The position numbers and the translations under genes are program-made. DNA of 64,000 nucleotides from Pseudomonas sp. MWU16-30317 (GTDB taxonomy: Bacteria; Pseudomonadota; Gammaproteobacteria; Pseudomonadales; Pseudomonadaceae): NCBI RefSeq assembly GCF_020515695.1, contig NZ_JAIWJA010000015.1, forward strand, positions 31,100 to 95,099, read 5' to 3'. Each line of letters begins with the position of its first letter. The stretch's first letter is position 1. Below are positions 46,204-54,025 of this stretch, in pieces. A model generated the notes under the pieces. It was not told the origin of the DNA. It saw only the letters and a program-made list of their open reading frames with translations, and did no database searches.

Positions 46204-46776
46204 ATGCCCATTCCTCGCTACCACGGCTTCGCCCAGGCCCTGCACTGGATCACTGCCGGTGCCTTGTGCCTGTTGCTGCCGTTCGTCTGGGTAGCCGAAA
46301 ACTTCCCGCCCGGCCCGATCCGCACCTTCTGGTACATGGCCCACGAATCCATGGGCATTTCGGTCTTTTTGCTGGTACTGATGCGCCTCACCTGGCGTTG
46401 GCGGCACACGCCACCGCCCTACCCCAGGCATATGGGCACGGCCCAGCGCTGGGTTGCCACGCTCAATCACGCCTTGCTGTATGCGGTGCTGCTGGTGATG
46501 CCCATCACCGGTTACATGATGGCCGGCAATGGCCAAGGGGTACCCTGGTTCCGGCTGGTGAACCTGCCGGGCTTCGCCCACAACGAGGCGCTGGGCATCA
46601 CCGCCGACGGCATTCACGTCGCGGGGCAATTCGTGCTTTACGGCCTGATCTTTCTCCATGTCGCCGCCACCGCTTGGCACGTCGCAGTGCGTCGCGATGG
46701 CATGCTCGAACGAATGCTGCCCGAACAATACGCCGGGCAAAATAGCGATGAGCAGGATGTCGAAGAGAAAAAATAA
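46204..46776 (+). CDS. Cytochrome b561-family protein
   Basis: A 190-residue di-heme membrane cytochrome of the YodB/CybB type with four predicted helices. Likely heme-ligand histidines are in HGFAQALHWI (helix 1), MAHESMGISVFLL (helix 2), LNHALLYAVLLVMPITGYMM region (helix 3) and FLHVAATAWHV (helix 4). It moves electrons between quinol and a periplasmic acceptor. The ATG at 46204 gives the usual MPIPRYHGFAQ start; the longer open frame upstream is not used. Monocistronic. Confidence 0.88.
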   Translation: MPIPRYHGFAQALHWITAGALCLLLPFVWVAENFPPGPIRTFWYMAHESMGISVFLLVLMRLTWRWRHTPPPYPRHMGTAQRWVATLNHALLYAVLLVMPITGYMMAGNGQGVPWFRLVNLPGFAHNEALGITADGIHVAGQFVLYGLIFLHVAATAWHVAVRRDGMLERMLPEQYAGQNSDEQDVEEKK

Positions 46777-46975
46777 GCGATCACCGACAAACGGAATGAA
46801 TGGATTCAGCTTGCCCTTTCACACAGCTGGTATCGCTATCAGAAAATATCAGCCATCGCCGTTCGTCGGGGTGATGGCCATACGCCAGTGATTTTTCCGA
46901 AGCGCCCGAATATATTGGCCCCGCCTGCCATCGCAGCAGCAATAGGCACAGGCTTTTTACTTCTCCGGAGCCCTC
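46777..46975. other. Intergenic region before lipoprotein gene
   Basis: About 200 bp, moderately AT-rich. It must contain the promoter of the YgdI/R lipoprotein gene. No terminator for the cytochrome gene was seen. Confidence 0.3.
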
Positions 46976-47284
46976 ATGAAATACAACAAATGGTTGGCCA
47001 CCCCAGGTCAACTCATGGATGAGGCGAGTCAAAAGCAAGGAACCGCAAACACCTTTCAAAATCCCCAGGCATGGCAACGCGGCGTGCGCGGTTTGATCAT
47101 GGCTGTGGTCGTCGCTGGCATCAGTGCCTGCTCGAGCAACTACGCGATCAAGACCACCGACGGTACGGTCTACAACACGCAGGGAGCTCCGACCCTGGAG
47201 AATGGGGCATACAAATTCGTCGACGCGCAAGGCAAGCAGCAGCAACTCTTCCTGTCCAAGGTCACGCAGGTTGAAAAGCGTTGA
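46976..47284 (+). CDS. YgdI/YgdR-type lipoprotein with long N-terminus
   Basis: The C-terminal 50 residues (CSSNYAIKTTDGTVYNTQG ... FVDAQGKQQQLFLSKVTQVEK) match the small YgdI/YgdR (DUF903) lipoproteins, which form a compact beta-fold anchored in the envelope. The lipobox Cys is residue 52 if translation begins at 46976, where an RBS (CTCCGGAG) is good. This leaves about 35 polar residues before the hydrophobic stretch LIMAVVVAGISAC, far longer than a normal n-region. Alternative starts are GTG at 47084 and ATG at 47099, both with poor RBS. Function unknown. Confidence 0.75.
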   Translation: MKYNKWLATPGQLMDEASQKQGTANTFQNPQAWQRGVRGLIMAVVVAGISACSSNYAIKTTDGTVYNTQGAPTLENGAYKFVDAQGKQQQLFLSKVTQVEKR

Positions 47285-47333
47285 AGCTCAGGCATTGACG
47301 TCCAGCACACGCAACGCGGGTGTCGCTGAATTC

Positions 47334-47367
47334 AAAAGCCCCGGCAATTCACACTGCCGGGGCTTTT
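47334..47367. terminator. Bidirectional intrinsic terminator
   Basis: Perfect stem AAAAGCCCCGGCA / TGCCGGGGCTTTT with an 8-nt loop, between the lipoprotein gene and the convergent monooxygenase gene. A and T tracts on both sides make it bidirectional. Confidence 0.92.
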
Positions 47368-47388
47368 GCGTAAACGAGCGCCGCGTTT

Positions 47389-48696
47389 TTAGCGGATCGG
47401 CAAGCCCAGATTACCGCGCAACGTCGTGGCCTCGTACTCCCGACGGAACACCCCGCGCTCCTGCAGGATAGGCAACACCTCTTCGTTGAAGCGGCGAAAC
47501 TGTGCCGGGTGGCTCACGGAGATATTGAAACCGTCCAACGCGCGCCCTTCGAACCAGCGGATCATCTCGTTGGCTACGGTCTGCGCCGAGCCCACGAACG
47601 GCCGCGGTTTCAGCTGGCTGACGAACTCGATGGTCTGGCGCAGGCTGTAATCACGCCCCGCCGCCAGCTCGGTGATGCGCTTGGCGCCGGTGTAGAAACT
47701 CTTTTTTGCGTACTCCAGCGCTTGCACCGGGAACGGCGCATCAAGGTCGTACTGGCGGAAGTCGTGCCAGCCGAAGTTGCGACCGAACTCGCCCAACGCC
47801 AGGTCGAAGTCGTGATCCTGGGCGTGGTAGTGGGCTTCGATCTCGCGAGCGTGGGCATCGGTGTCGCCGACGTACACCTGAAAACCGGGCAAGATGACGA
47901 TCTGCTCGGGGTCGCGGCCCTGGCGCTCGGCGCGGCTTTTGATGTCCCGATAAAACGCCTGCCCTTGCTCGAAGCTGGCGGCGTGGGTGAATACTGCATC
48001 GGCGATGTTCGCGCCCAGGTCGCGGCCCTGTTCCGAATCCCCGGCCTGAAAAATCACCGGCTCGCCCTGCGGTGAGCGCTGGATATTCAGCGGCCCAACC
48101 ACGCTGAAATGCTCGCCCTTGTGATTGAGCGCGTGCAATTTGTCGTTATCGAGGAACTGCGCCGTTTCACGGTTATAGGGGAACGCGTCTTTCTCGTAGG
48201 ATTTCCACAGCCCCTGCACCACGCGCACGTGCTCCAGCGCACGGCCGTAGCGGGTGTCGTAGTCGTAGTGTTCGTCCTTGCTGTAATTGCCGGCAGTGCC
48301 CGCGTCGCCGCTGGTGACTACGTTCCAGCCGGCGCGGCCCTTGCTGATCAGGTCCAGCGAGGCCAGCCGTCGCGCCACGTTGAAGGGGTCGTTGTAGGAG
48401 GTGGTCAGGGTACCGACCAGACCCAGGTGCTGGGTGGCCATGGCGAGGGCCGAGAGCAAGGTCAGGGGCTCCAGGCGATTGAGGTAATGGGGCGGCGAGT
48501 CCTTGGTGATGAACTGGCTGTCGACTACGAACAACAAATCGTAGCGCGCGGCTTCGGCCTGACGGGCGATATCGACGAACCAGTCAATGCTGACGCTGGC
48601 GTCGACCGGAAGATCGGTATCGAGCCACAGCTTGTGCTGGCCAGGGCCGCCAGCGCCGTACGGGACAACGCCGAGTTTGATTTGTCGCTTTGCCAT
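47389..48696 (-). CDS. LLM-class flavin-dependent monooxygenase (NtaA/SnaA/DszA family)
   Basis: A 435-residue FMNH2-dependent monooxygenase of the bacterial luciferase superfamily. Marks are KLGVVPYGAGGPGQHKLWL at the N-terminus, YDLLFVVDSQF near 55, LEPLTLLSALAMATQ near 75 and RAGWNVVTSGDAG near 125, all typical of the NtaA/SnaA/DszA branch that cleaves C-S or C-N bonds of aminopolycarboxylates, sulfones or similar. No reductase gene is nearby. The ATG at 48696 is picked by homology; its RBS is weak. A perfect inverted repeat lies 24 bp upstream. Confidence 0.88.
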   Translation of the reverse strand: MAKRQIKLGVVPYGAGGPGQHKLWLDTDLPVDASVSIDWFVDIARQAEAARYDLLFVVDSQFITKDSPPHYLNRLEPLTLLSALAMATQHLGLVGTLTTSYNDPFNVARRLASLDLISKGRAGWNVVTSGDAGTAGNYSKDEHYDYDTRYGRALEHVRVVQGLWKSYEKDAFPYNRETAQFLDNDKLHALNHKGEHFSVVGPLNIQRSPQGEPVIFQAGDSEQGRDLGANIADAVFTHAASFEQGQAFYRDIKSRAERQGRDPEQIVILPGFQVYVGDTDAHAREIEAHYHAQDHDFDLALGEFGRNFGWHDFRQYDLDAPFPVQALEYAKKSFYTGAKRITELAAGRDYSLRQTIEFVSQLKPRPFVGSAQTVANEMIRWFEGRALDGFNISVSHPAQFRRFNEEVLPILQERGVFRREYEATTLRGNLGLPIR

Positions 48697-48719
48697 TGGG
48701 GATCTGCCGTTGCCGATTC

Positions 48720-48742
48720 GAAAATGCATTTTTAGCATTTTC
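48720..48742. promoter_or_regulatory. Inverted repeat GAAAATGC-N7-GCATTTTC
   Basis: A perfect 8-bp dyad with a 7-nt AT spacer, 24-46 bp upstream of the monooxygenase start, in an otherwise AT-rich leader. It is well placed for a repressor or activator of this gene. The regulator is not identifiable from the window. Confidence 0.5.
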
Positions 48743-48815
48743 ATGATCTACGACATAAATACTTTTTATCACCCCGTTATTTCTTATAGTTATAAAAAAG
48801 CATCTTTCCCCCAAG

Positions 48816-49034
48816 CTACCACCGGTGTAGAGCCAACACCGTGTCGATGTCGTCACGGGCCGATGCCGCGGCACAGTCGTAGAGCCCGTTGCACCCCGGC
48901 TGCGGTGTCAACTCGTCGACGCCGGCCCACCATGGATCGGCAATCAACACCCGTCGCGCCTGCGGGTTGGCAGCGACATCGGCGGCGTGAATCCTGCTGA
49001 TGCGCCCGGCACCGAGCACGGCGATTCTGAGCAT
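48816..49034 (-). pseudogene. 5' fragment of an iolG/mocA-type dehydrogenase
   Basis: The ORF starts with a proper RBS (AGGAG) and MLRIAVLGAGRISRIHA, the Rossmann N-terminus of Gfo/Idh/MocA dehydrogenases, and follows the myo-inositol 2-dehydrogenase pattern (VLIADPWWAGVDEL ... YDCAAASARDDIDTV) to about residue 66. It then stops after a few unrelated residues; the family is about 335 residues long. The remaining 260 codons are absent downstream. It is therefore a truncated remnant, most likely of an inositol (iol) locus, as the neighbouring sugar-binding protein also suggests. Confidence 0.8.
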
Positions 49035-49195
49035 GGCGGCTCTCCTGCTGTTCTTGTTGTGAGGTTATCTTGAGGTGTTATCGGGTCAATATGAGCCCAT
49101 CGCAGTGCTAGTCTCAGTTGCGCAAGCTCGCCATGCACTCTGTACGTACCGCTTCACCCAGCGCCTCCACAACAACAAGAATCAGGACCGCACCC

Positions 49196-50116
49196 ATGAA
49201 AAAAAGCCTGCTGGCTCTCGTCTTTCTCGCCTTCACACCCTGGGCCCTCGCCGATGTGCGCATCGGCGTCAGCATCGCCCAGGTGGACGACGTGTTCCTC
49301 GCGCAGATGCGTGACTACATGGCCGCTCACGCCAAGGAACTGCCCGGCGTCACTCTGCAGTTCGAGGATGCTCAGGGCGACGTGGTGCGCCAGCTCAATC
49401 AGGTGCAGAACTTCACCAGCCAGAACGTCGACGCAATCATCGTCAATCCGGTGGACACGGCCGCCACCGCCAAGATGACCACCGACGCCACCCAGGCAAA
49501 AATCCCGCTGGTGTACGTCAACCGGCGCCCCGACGCCGCCGTGCTGCCGGCCGGAGTCGGTTATATCGGTTCGGACGAGGTCAAGGCCGGCGAACTGCAG
49601 ATGCAATACCTGGCTGACAAGATGGGCGGCAAAGGCAACCTGGCGATCATGCTCGGGCTTTTGTCCAACAACGCCACGCACAATCGCACCCAGGGCGTGA
49701 AAGAGGTGCTGAAAAAGTACCCGGACATCCACATCGTCGAAGAACAGTCCGCCGAGTGGCAGCGCAGCAAAGCCATCGACCTGATGAGCAACTGGATCAT
49801 CTCGGGCAAGCGGATCGACGCGGTGGCGGCCAATGCCGATGAGATGGCCATCGGTGCTGCCATGGCCATCGCCCAGGCCGGCAAACAACCGGGCAAGGAC
49901 ATCCTGGTGGCCGGCAGCGACGGTGGCGCAGCCGGGCTGCAAGCGATCAAGCAAGGCCAACTGGTAGTCACGGTGTATCAGGACAACAAAGGCCAGGCCG
50001 TGGGTTCCATCGACCTCGCGCTGAAAATGGCCCGCAAGGAAAACTACACGCCTGAGGTCACCATCCCCTACCAGTTGATCACCCTGGACAACTACCAGAA
50101 ATTTCTCAATCCCTGA
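49196..50116 (+). CDS. Orphan sugar (inositol-type) ABC substrate-binding protein
   Basis: A 306-residue periplasmic binding protein of the RbsB/inositol type (Peripla_BP_4). The signal peptide ends at WALA (residue 19). The mature part has DVRIGVSIAQVDDVFL, NQVQNFTSQNVDAIIVNPVDT and NRRPDAAVLPAG. No ATPase or permease gene follows: the stretch downstream holds only gene fragments. It begins 161 bp from the truncated iolG-like remnant in the opposite direction. It is probably a survivor of an inositol/rhizopine-like uptake system and may now work with another permease or serve as a sensor. Confidence 0.88.
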   Translation: MKKSLLALVFLAFTPWALADVRIGVSIAQVDDVFLAQMRDYMAAHAKELPGVTLQFEDAQGDVVRQLNQVQNFTSQNVDAIIVNPVDTAATAKMTTDATQAKIPLVYVNRRPDAAVLPAGVGYIGSDEVKAGELQMQYLADKMGGKGNLAIMLGLLSNNATHNRTQGVKEVLKKYPDIHIVEEQSAEWQRSKAIDLMSNWIISGKRIDAVAANADEMAIGAAMAIAQAGKQPGKDILVAGSDGGAAGLQAIKQGQLVVTVYQDNKGQAVGSIDLALKMARKENYTPEVTIPYQLITLDNYQKFLNP

Positions 50117-50459
50117 TCGGTAACGGCGGCGCCCGGTGACGCCGCCATTCTCCCTACTATCGGCAGATCGAGCGGGATCCACTTGTAGACGGCCAAGGCA
50201 TCGTCATGCGCCGCGGGAAACGCGTGTTCCGGCGCCAGCCGGTAATCCACCGAAATGACCACCGCATTGGCCTGCTTGGCGATGCCGCGAGCACCGCCGT
50301 TCTGCCTATCTGGCCTATACGCCACGCGGCTCGTTCAAAGATTCAGTGCAAGCGGCGGATAGGCCGGCAACTGCCGCCACTGAATGAACATCAATCCGAT
50401 GATGCGCCGAAGGCGAGCTGAACGTCCCGACATGCCACTCGGCACGTCCCATCAACCGC
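50117..50459 (-). pseudogene. Fragment of an HSL-type alpha/beta hydrolase
   Basis: On the minus strand between about 50300 and 50178 the frame reads GIAKQANAVVISVDYRLAPEH then FPAAHDDALAVYKWI, a strong match to the conserved stretch of hormone-sensitive-lipase-like (GDXG) esterases. The HGGG box upstream and the GDSAGG nucleophile downstream are both missing, so only about 45 codons remain. The rest of this 340-bp interval shows no intact gene. It is a decayed remnant. Confidence 0.7.
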
Positions 50460-50924
50460 TCAGCCCGCGGCTCTCAAGCTCGCCATAGGCGCCGCCCGAG
50501 CCTGCTCGCGCGCCGCGCACTCGAGCACCATGCGCAGCCAGTCGCGCACCTGCGCCCAGGACTGCGGGTTGCCCTCCGCGCCGAACAGCCAGCGAGCCAT
50601 CTCGACTTCCAGCCCGAAGTACACGCAAACCGCGTCCCAGCCGCTGGCCAGTCGGGGTGGATAACCGGGCACCAAGGAGGGCGCGCGGGTGGTCGGTTCG
50701 AGATCACGCAGGTTCAGACCGACAAAGCGGCTGTCGAGGCAGGCGAACCCTACGGCGCAGCCGGAAGCGCCCAATGGATGGTCGACATTGGCGATCCACA
50801 GGTCCGGCAAGAACGTCGGCTGGCGCCGGGTCGCGGTGATGAACCCTGGACGGGACGCATACCAACGGCCGGTCGCCAACTCATCCAGCATCTCCACCAT
50901 CAGCGACAGTCGTTGCGTATCCAT
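50460..50924 (-). CDS. Conserved hypothetical protein (154 aa)
   Basis: A 154-residue protein beginning MDTQRLSLMVEMLDELATGRWYASRPGF. The start at 50924 has GGGGGAAA upstream; the longer open frame is not used. It is soluble, Trp-rich (about six Trp), with LVPGYPPRLASGWDAVCVYFGL and a helical C-terminus. I do not recognise a family. It stands in the decaying segment but is intact in frame and has normal codon use, so it may be expressed. Confidence 0.6.
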   Translation of the reverse strand: MDTQRLSLMVEMLDELATGRWYASRPGFITATRRQPTFLPDLWIANVDHPLGASGCAVGFACLDSRFVGLNLRDLEPTTRAPSLVPGYPPRLASGWDAVCVYFGLEVEMARWLFGAEGNPQSWAQVRDWLRMVLECAAREQARAAPMASLRAAG

Positions 50925-51299
50925 TGATTTCCCCCCGATCCCCGATCCAGACGCCGCAAGCGCGGTCTCTTGAGTTGGATCGGACCGGGTTATGGGGGAT
51001 ACGTTCAGTGGCGGCTGTGAGCAAGTGGCCTTTTTGTAGCCCAGGTCACGTTTTGGAGCGCCGTATGGCATCGATCTTTTTTGCGAACGACGGATGCCGC
51101 TCGATGGCATGCGCTAACGGCACCCTGGATCGTCTGGAGCGCTAGTCAGCATCCGAACTTTTTGTTGGCTCTTATGCTGCACAGGCCTTGGACAGAAAGG
51201 TTGCAGCGCCGTTAACCTCGCCCTTCGAAAATCCCAGCCAGCGCAATTCCCAAGCATGCCGCGCGCCCCTCGCTACAGATCACTGCATGGATTCGACGC
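50925..51299. other. Gene-free stretch in the decaying segment
   Basis: About 375 bp with no credible ORF, RBS or strong hairpin. Composition is mixed and somewhat less GC-rich than neighbouring genes. It looks like eroded coding sequence. Confidence 0.35.
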
Positions 51300-51486
51300 T
51301 TGTGACCTCCCCGCCCCCTTGTTCAGCACCACCCGCGACCTCGATCACGAGCATCAGCAGTTGTCGGCGGCGGTGACCGCACGGGATGTCGATCTGACGG
51401 TGGCGCTGATCGGCACACATTTTTTCAGCACCGCGCAGAACATGCTCGAACGAGATGATGCGTTGTGGCTGAAGCCTCAGGACTGA
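51300..51486 (+). pseudogene. 3' fragment of a GntR/FCD-type regulator
   Basis: The plus frame from about 51300 reads FSTTRDLDHEHQQLSAAVTARDV and LIGTHFFSTAQNML before a stop at 51486. This matches the C-terminal helices of FadR-type (FCD domain) GntR regulators, with the conserved EHQ and ARD positions. The DNA-binding domain and most of the FCD domain are absent upstream. Remnant only. Confidence 0.6.
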
Positions 51487-51511
51487 GTCGTGGGTGTCCG
51501 CAGATGAAGTT

Positions 51512-51549
51512 TTGATAGGCTTATCTTTCTATCAATATTTTTTTGATAA
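51512..51549. promoter_or_regulatory. LacI-type operator copy upstream of Bcr/CflA gene
   Basis: TTGATAG (51512-51518) and CTATCAA (51529-51535) form a perfect inverted repeat with a 10-nt spacer, followed by another TTGATAA (51543-51549). The half-site is the same as in the lacI-desaturase intergenic region, 2.4 kb away. It lies about 125-160 bp upstream of the efflux gene, near the expected promoter. Confidence 0.5.
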
Positions 51550-51671
51550 CCTGTGCGCCCTGATTGCGTTCACAGGTGTCTGCCTCGGTACTTTGCAGGC
51601 CTTTGCGACGCCTCCTCCCTACCCTCTCCAGGTATCTTTGCGTGTTGCCACCCACCTTCAAGGCCAGCCAG

Positions 51672-52868
51672 ATGCGCTGGTTCATCGCCCTGCTCATTGC
51701 GCTGGTGCTGATCATGCCTTTGGGCACTGATATCTACCTGCCGTCGATGGATGCCATGGCGCGGGACTTCAAACGCCCGCTGGCCGACCTGCAGGCCACC
51801 ATCACCCTGTTCGTGTTCAGCGTGGGCCTGGGCCAGTTGCTCTGTGGGCCGCTGTCGGATCGTATCGGCCGGCGGCCCGTGGCACTGTTCGGCAGTATCG
51901 CCTTCGGCCTGGGCAGCCTGCTGGGGCAGTTGGCGCCGACACTGGAGGTGTTCTACGCCGCGCGCATCCTGCAAGGCCTCGGCGCCTGCGCGGCAACCGT
52001 GGCGGCCAACTCGGCGGTGCGCGACGTTTTCAGCGCATCGGCCAGCGCGCGCATCTACAGCTACATGACCGGCGCCTTGTACGTGATACCGGCCACCGCA
52101 CCACTGATCGGTGGCGTGCTGGCCACGCATTTCGGCTGGCGCAGCACCTTGCTGTGCATGGTCATCTACGCCTCGCTGGCCACCGTGCTGTTCGTCTGGC
52201 GCTGGCCTGAGACCCAGGCCAGCCAGACCCGCGCGGCTATCCGCCTGACCCCGGCCCTGCGCGGTAACTTTGGCCCTATGCTGCGTGACCGGCGGTTCGT
52301 CTACTGCGCCCTGATCGCCCTGTCGGGCATGGCCATGAACCTGATCTACGTGTCCAGCGCGCCGTCGGTGATCATCACCCAACTGCAGGGCAGCGCCACG
52401 GATTTCGGGTTGTGGTTCGGCCTCAATGCGGTGGTCAGCATCATCGGCTTCATGCTGGCACCCAGAATCATCAACCGCTGGGGCCTCTTCACAGCGCTGC
52501 GCCTGGGGATCTCGATCATCGTGCTGGCCGGCTTGCTGGAGCTGCTGCTGCCTTGGTTGCTGGCACCCAGCGGCCTGCGCTTCATGGCGCCGGTGCTGGT
52601 ACTGTCGATCGGGTTTTCCTCGGCGCTGGGCTCGGCCATGAGCCTGGCGCTTGAGCCTTTCGGTGCCCGTGCCGGGGCGGCGGCGGCGTTGTTCAGCATT
52701 GTCCAGCTGAGCGGCGGTTCGTTGCTGGCCACGCCGCTGCTGCAGAGCGGGCTGAGCCCGGAACACCAACTGGCGCTGGTGGCCATGGGGCTATTATTGC
52801 CGGCGCTGTTGAGCGCGCCGTTCATGCTTTTCGGTCGTGACCGGACGGGCCAGGCCGACCCCGCCTAG
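51672..52868 (+). CDS. Bcr/CflA-family multidrug efflux transporter (MFS)
   Basis: A 398-residue, 12-helix drug:H+ antiporter of the DHA1/Bcr-CflA group. Diagnostic parts are PLGTDIYLPSMDAMARDF in helix 1, LCGPLSDRIGRRPV in loop 2-3 and RILQGLGACAATVAANSAVRDVF in helix 4-5. The ATG at 51672 is selected since it starts the first helix and has AAGG upstream. The stop codon overlaps that of the convergent lacI gene by three bases. TGATAG-type palindromes upstream suggest control by that LacI protein. Confidence 0.9.
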   Translation: MRWFIALLIALVLIMPLGTDIYLPSMDAMARDFKRPLADLQATITLFVFSVGLGQLLCGPLSDRIGRRPVALFGSIAFGLGSLLGQLAPTLEVFYAARILQGLGACAATVAANSAVRDVFSASASARIYSYMTGALYVIPATAPLIGGVLATHFGWRSTLLCMVIYASLATVLFVWRWPETQASQTRAAIRLTPALRGNFGPMLRDRRFVYCALIALSGMAMNLIYVSSAPSVIITQLQGSATDFGLWFGLNAVVSIIGFMLAPRIINRWGLFTALRLGISIIVLAGLLELLLPWLLAPSGLRFMAPVLVLSIGFSSALGSAMSLALEPFGARAGAAAALFSIVQLSGGSLLATPLLQSGLSPEHQLALVAMGLLLPALLSAPFMLFGRDRTGQADPA

Positions 52869-53914
52869 AGGTTTTCTGCGGTGAGGATACTGAACGGCAG
52901 CACCCATTGGCGGGCGTTGCCGGGGCTGTCCTCGAGCAGGGTTTCGATCAGCGTGCGGGCCATCTGCTCCAACGGGTGGGCGACCACCATCTGAATCACG
53001 CCATCGATCAGCGCGCTGCGCGTAGCGTCGGTGACTTCGTGGCAGATGGTCACCAGCTGACGGTCGCGAGCACGTTCGCGCAGGGCTCGGACCACGCCAT
53101 CGACCCCGCCGCTGTTGATGTAAAGGCCGACCAGATCGGCATGCTCCTCGAGCAACTGGCAAGTGACCGAATAGGCTGACTCACTGCCCTCAAGGTTGGG
53201 CACCGGACCGATGATCTGGTAGTCGACGAAGTTCTCTCGAAAATACGAGCGAAAGCCGATTTCGCTGTATTCCTGGCACAGCAGGCGGTGGTCGCCCATC
53301 AATGTGGCGACCTTGCCGACCCGCCGACTCAGATGCGCCATGGCCCAGCCGGCCGTGCGCCCGACCTTGCGGTTGTCGAGGCCCACGTAACCGGCGCGCT
53401 CGGGCGCCGTGAGATCGGACATCAGCGCGTAGGTGCGTACGCCTTTGGCCGCCAGCTGCGCCACCGCCTGGCTGACGATGGGGTGATCGGCGGCGACCAC
53501 GGCAATCGCATCGACGCCCTGCTCACCGAAGGCCAGCAGCGTGTCCGCTACCTCTTCCGGGCGCATGCCGTCGATCTGCACGATGGCCACTTCATCGGCT
53601 ACTGCCTGGTGGGCCTTGGCGGCCGCCGTCAGGGCGTGAGTCACGCTGGCGTAGAACGGCGGGTTGTGGCTTTGCAGGACAATCGCAATTCGCTTCAGCG
53701 CAGCGGCCGAGCCGACAGACGGCTGCCGGCCATGACTATCATTTTTTTTGATAGATTCCTTGATCACCAAGCCTAGGTCGGCAGCCGCCAAGTAGACGCG
53801 TTCGCGGGTTTTCCGGCTCACCGGCGCGCGCCCGTTGATCACCCTGTCCACGGTCGCCACCCCTACGCCTGCGGCCTTCGCCACATCAACCATGGTGGGT
53901 TTCGGGTTTGACAT
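52865..53914 (-). CDS. LacI-family transcriptional regulator
   Basis: A 349-residue LacI/GalR regulator. The N-terminal HTH (residues 5-30) reads TMVDVAKAAGVGVATVDRVING, with Asp in place of the usual Ser of TVSRV, a variant seen in LacI relatives with SBP-like sensor domains. Residues about 65-349 are the sugar-binding domain (Peripla_BP_4-like). The start has AGGAG 8 nt upstream. It is divergent from the desaturase gene and convergent with the efflux gene. Dyads with TGATAG half-sites lie in its promoter and in its own coding sequence, so autoregulation by looping is plausible. Confidence 0.92.
   Translation of the reverse strand: MSNPKPTMVDVAKAAGVGVATVDRVINGRAPVSRKTRERVYLAAADLGLVIKESIKKNDSHGRQPSVGSAAALKRIAIVLQSHNPPFYASVTHALTAAAKAHQAVADEVAIVQIDGMRPEEVADTLLAFGEQGVDAIAVVAADHPIVSQAVAQLAAKGVRTYALMSDLTAPERAGYVGLDNRKVGRTAGWAMAHLSRRVGKVATLMGDHRLLCQEYSEIGFRSYFRENFVDYQIIGPVPNLEGSESAYSVTCQLLEEHADLVGLYINSGGVDGVVRALRERARDRQLVTICHEVTDATRSALIDGVIQMVVAHPLEQMARTLIETLLEDSPGNARQWVLPFSILTAENL
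53736..53754. promoter_or_regulatory. Intragenic CTATCA-N7-TGATAG dyad in lacI
   Basis: CTATCA (53736-53741), seven T residues, TGATAG (53749-53754). It lies inside lacI, about 230 bp (centre to centre) from the intergenic palindrome, close to 22 helical turns. It uses the same half-site in the outward-facing order. A candidate auxiliary operator. Confidence 0.45.
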
Positions 53915-53967
53915 TCAAACGCTCCTGTATAAGCTTGGCAAAACCTATCAAAACAAATCCAACAAAA

Positions 53968-53981
53968 TGATAGACCTATCA
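53968..53981. promoter_or_regulatory. Candidate main LacI operator TGATAG-AC-CTATCA
   Basis: A 14-bp palindrome with 6-bp arms in the lacI-desaturase intergenic region, 54 bp from lacI and 45 bp from the desaturase start. Extra half-sites flank it: CCTATCA at 53944-53950 and TGATAGG at 54006-54012. Its position and symmetry fit a LacI-family operator. Confidence 0.6.
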
Positions 53982-54025
53982 AATACTCTGTTCAGGCAGC
54001 GTCGATGATAGGTCGGAGGTTGCAA

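Noticed and set aside
50326..50459. Small minus-strand ORF starting near 50459 (about 45 codons)
   Set aside because: No RBS, no motif, and it lies in the eroded stretch around the esterase remnant.
48816..51486. Insertion sequence or prophage causing the truncated genes
   Set aside because: I found no transposase, integrase, terminal inverted repeats or target duplications. tRNA genes were also not seen anywhere in the window.
51564..51671. 36-codon N-terminal extension of the Bcr/CflA protein
   Set aside because: The extension precedes the first helix, is Arg/Leu/Pro-rich and lacks an RBS; family members start at the MRWF-type residue.
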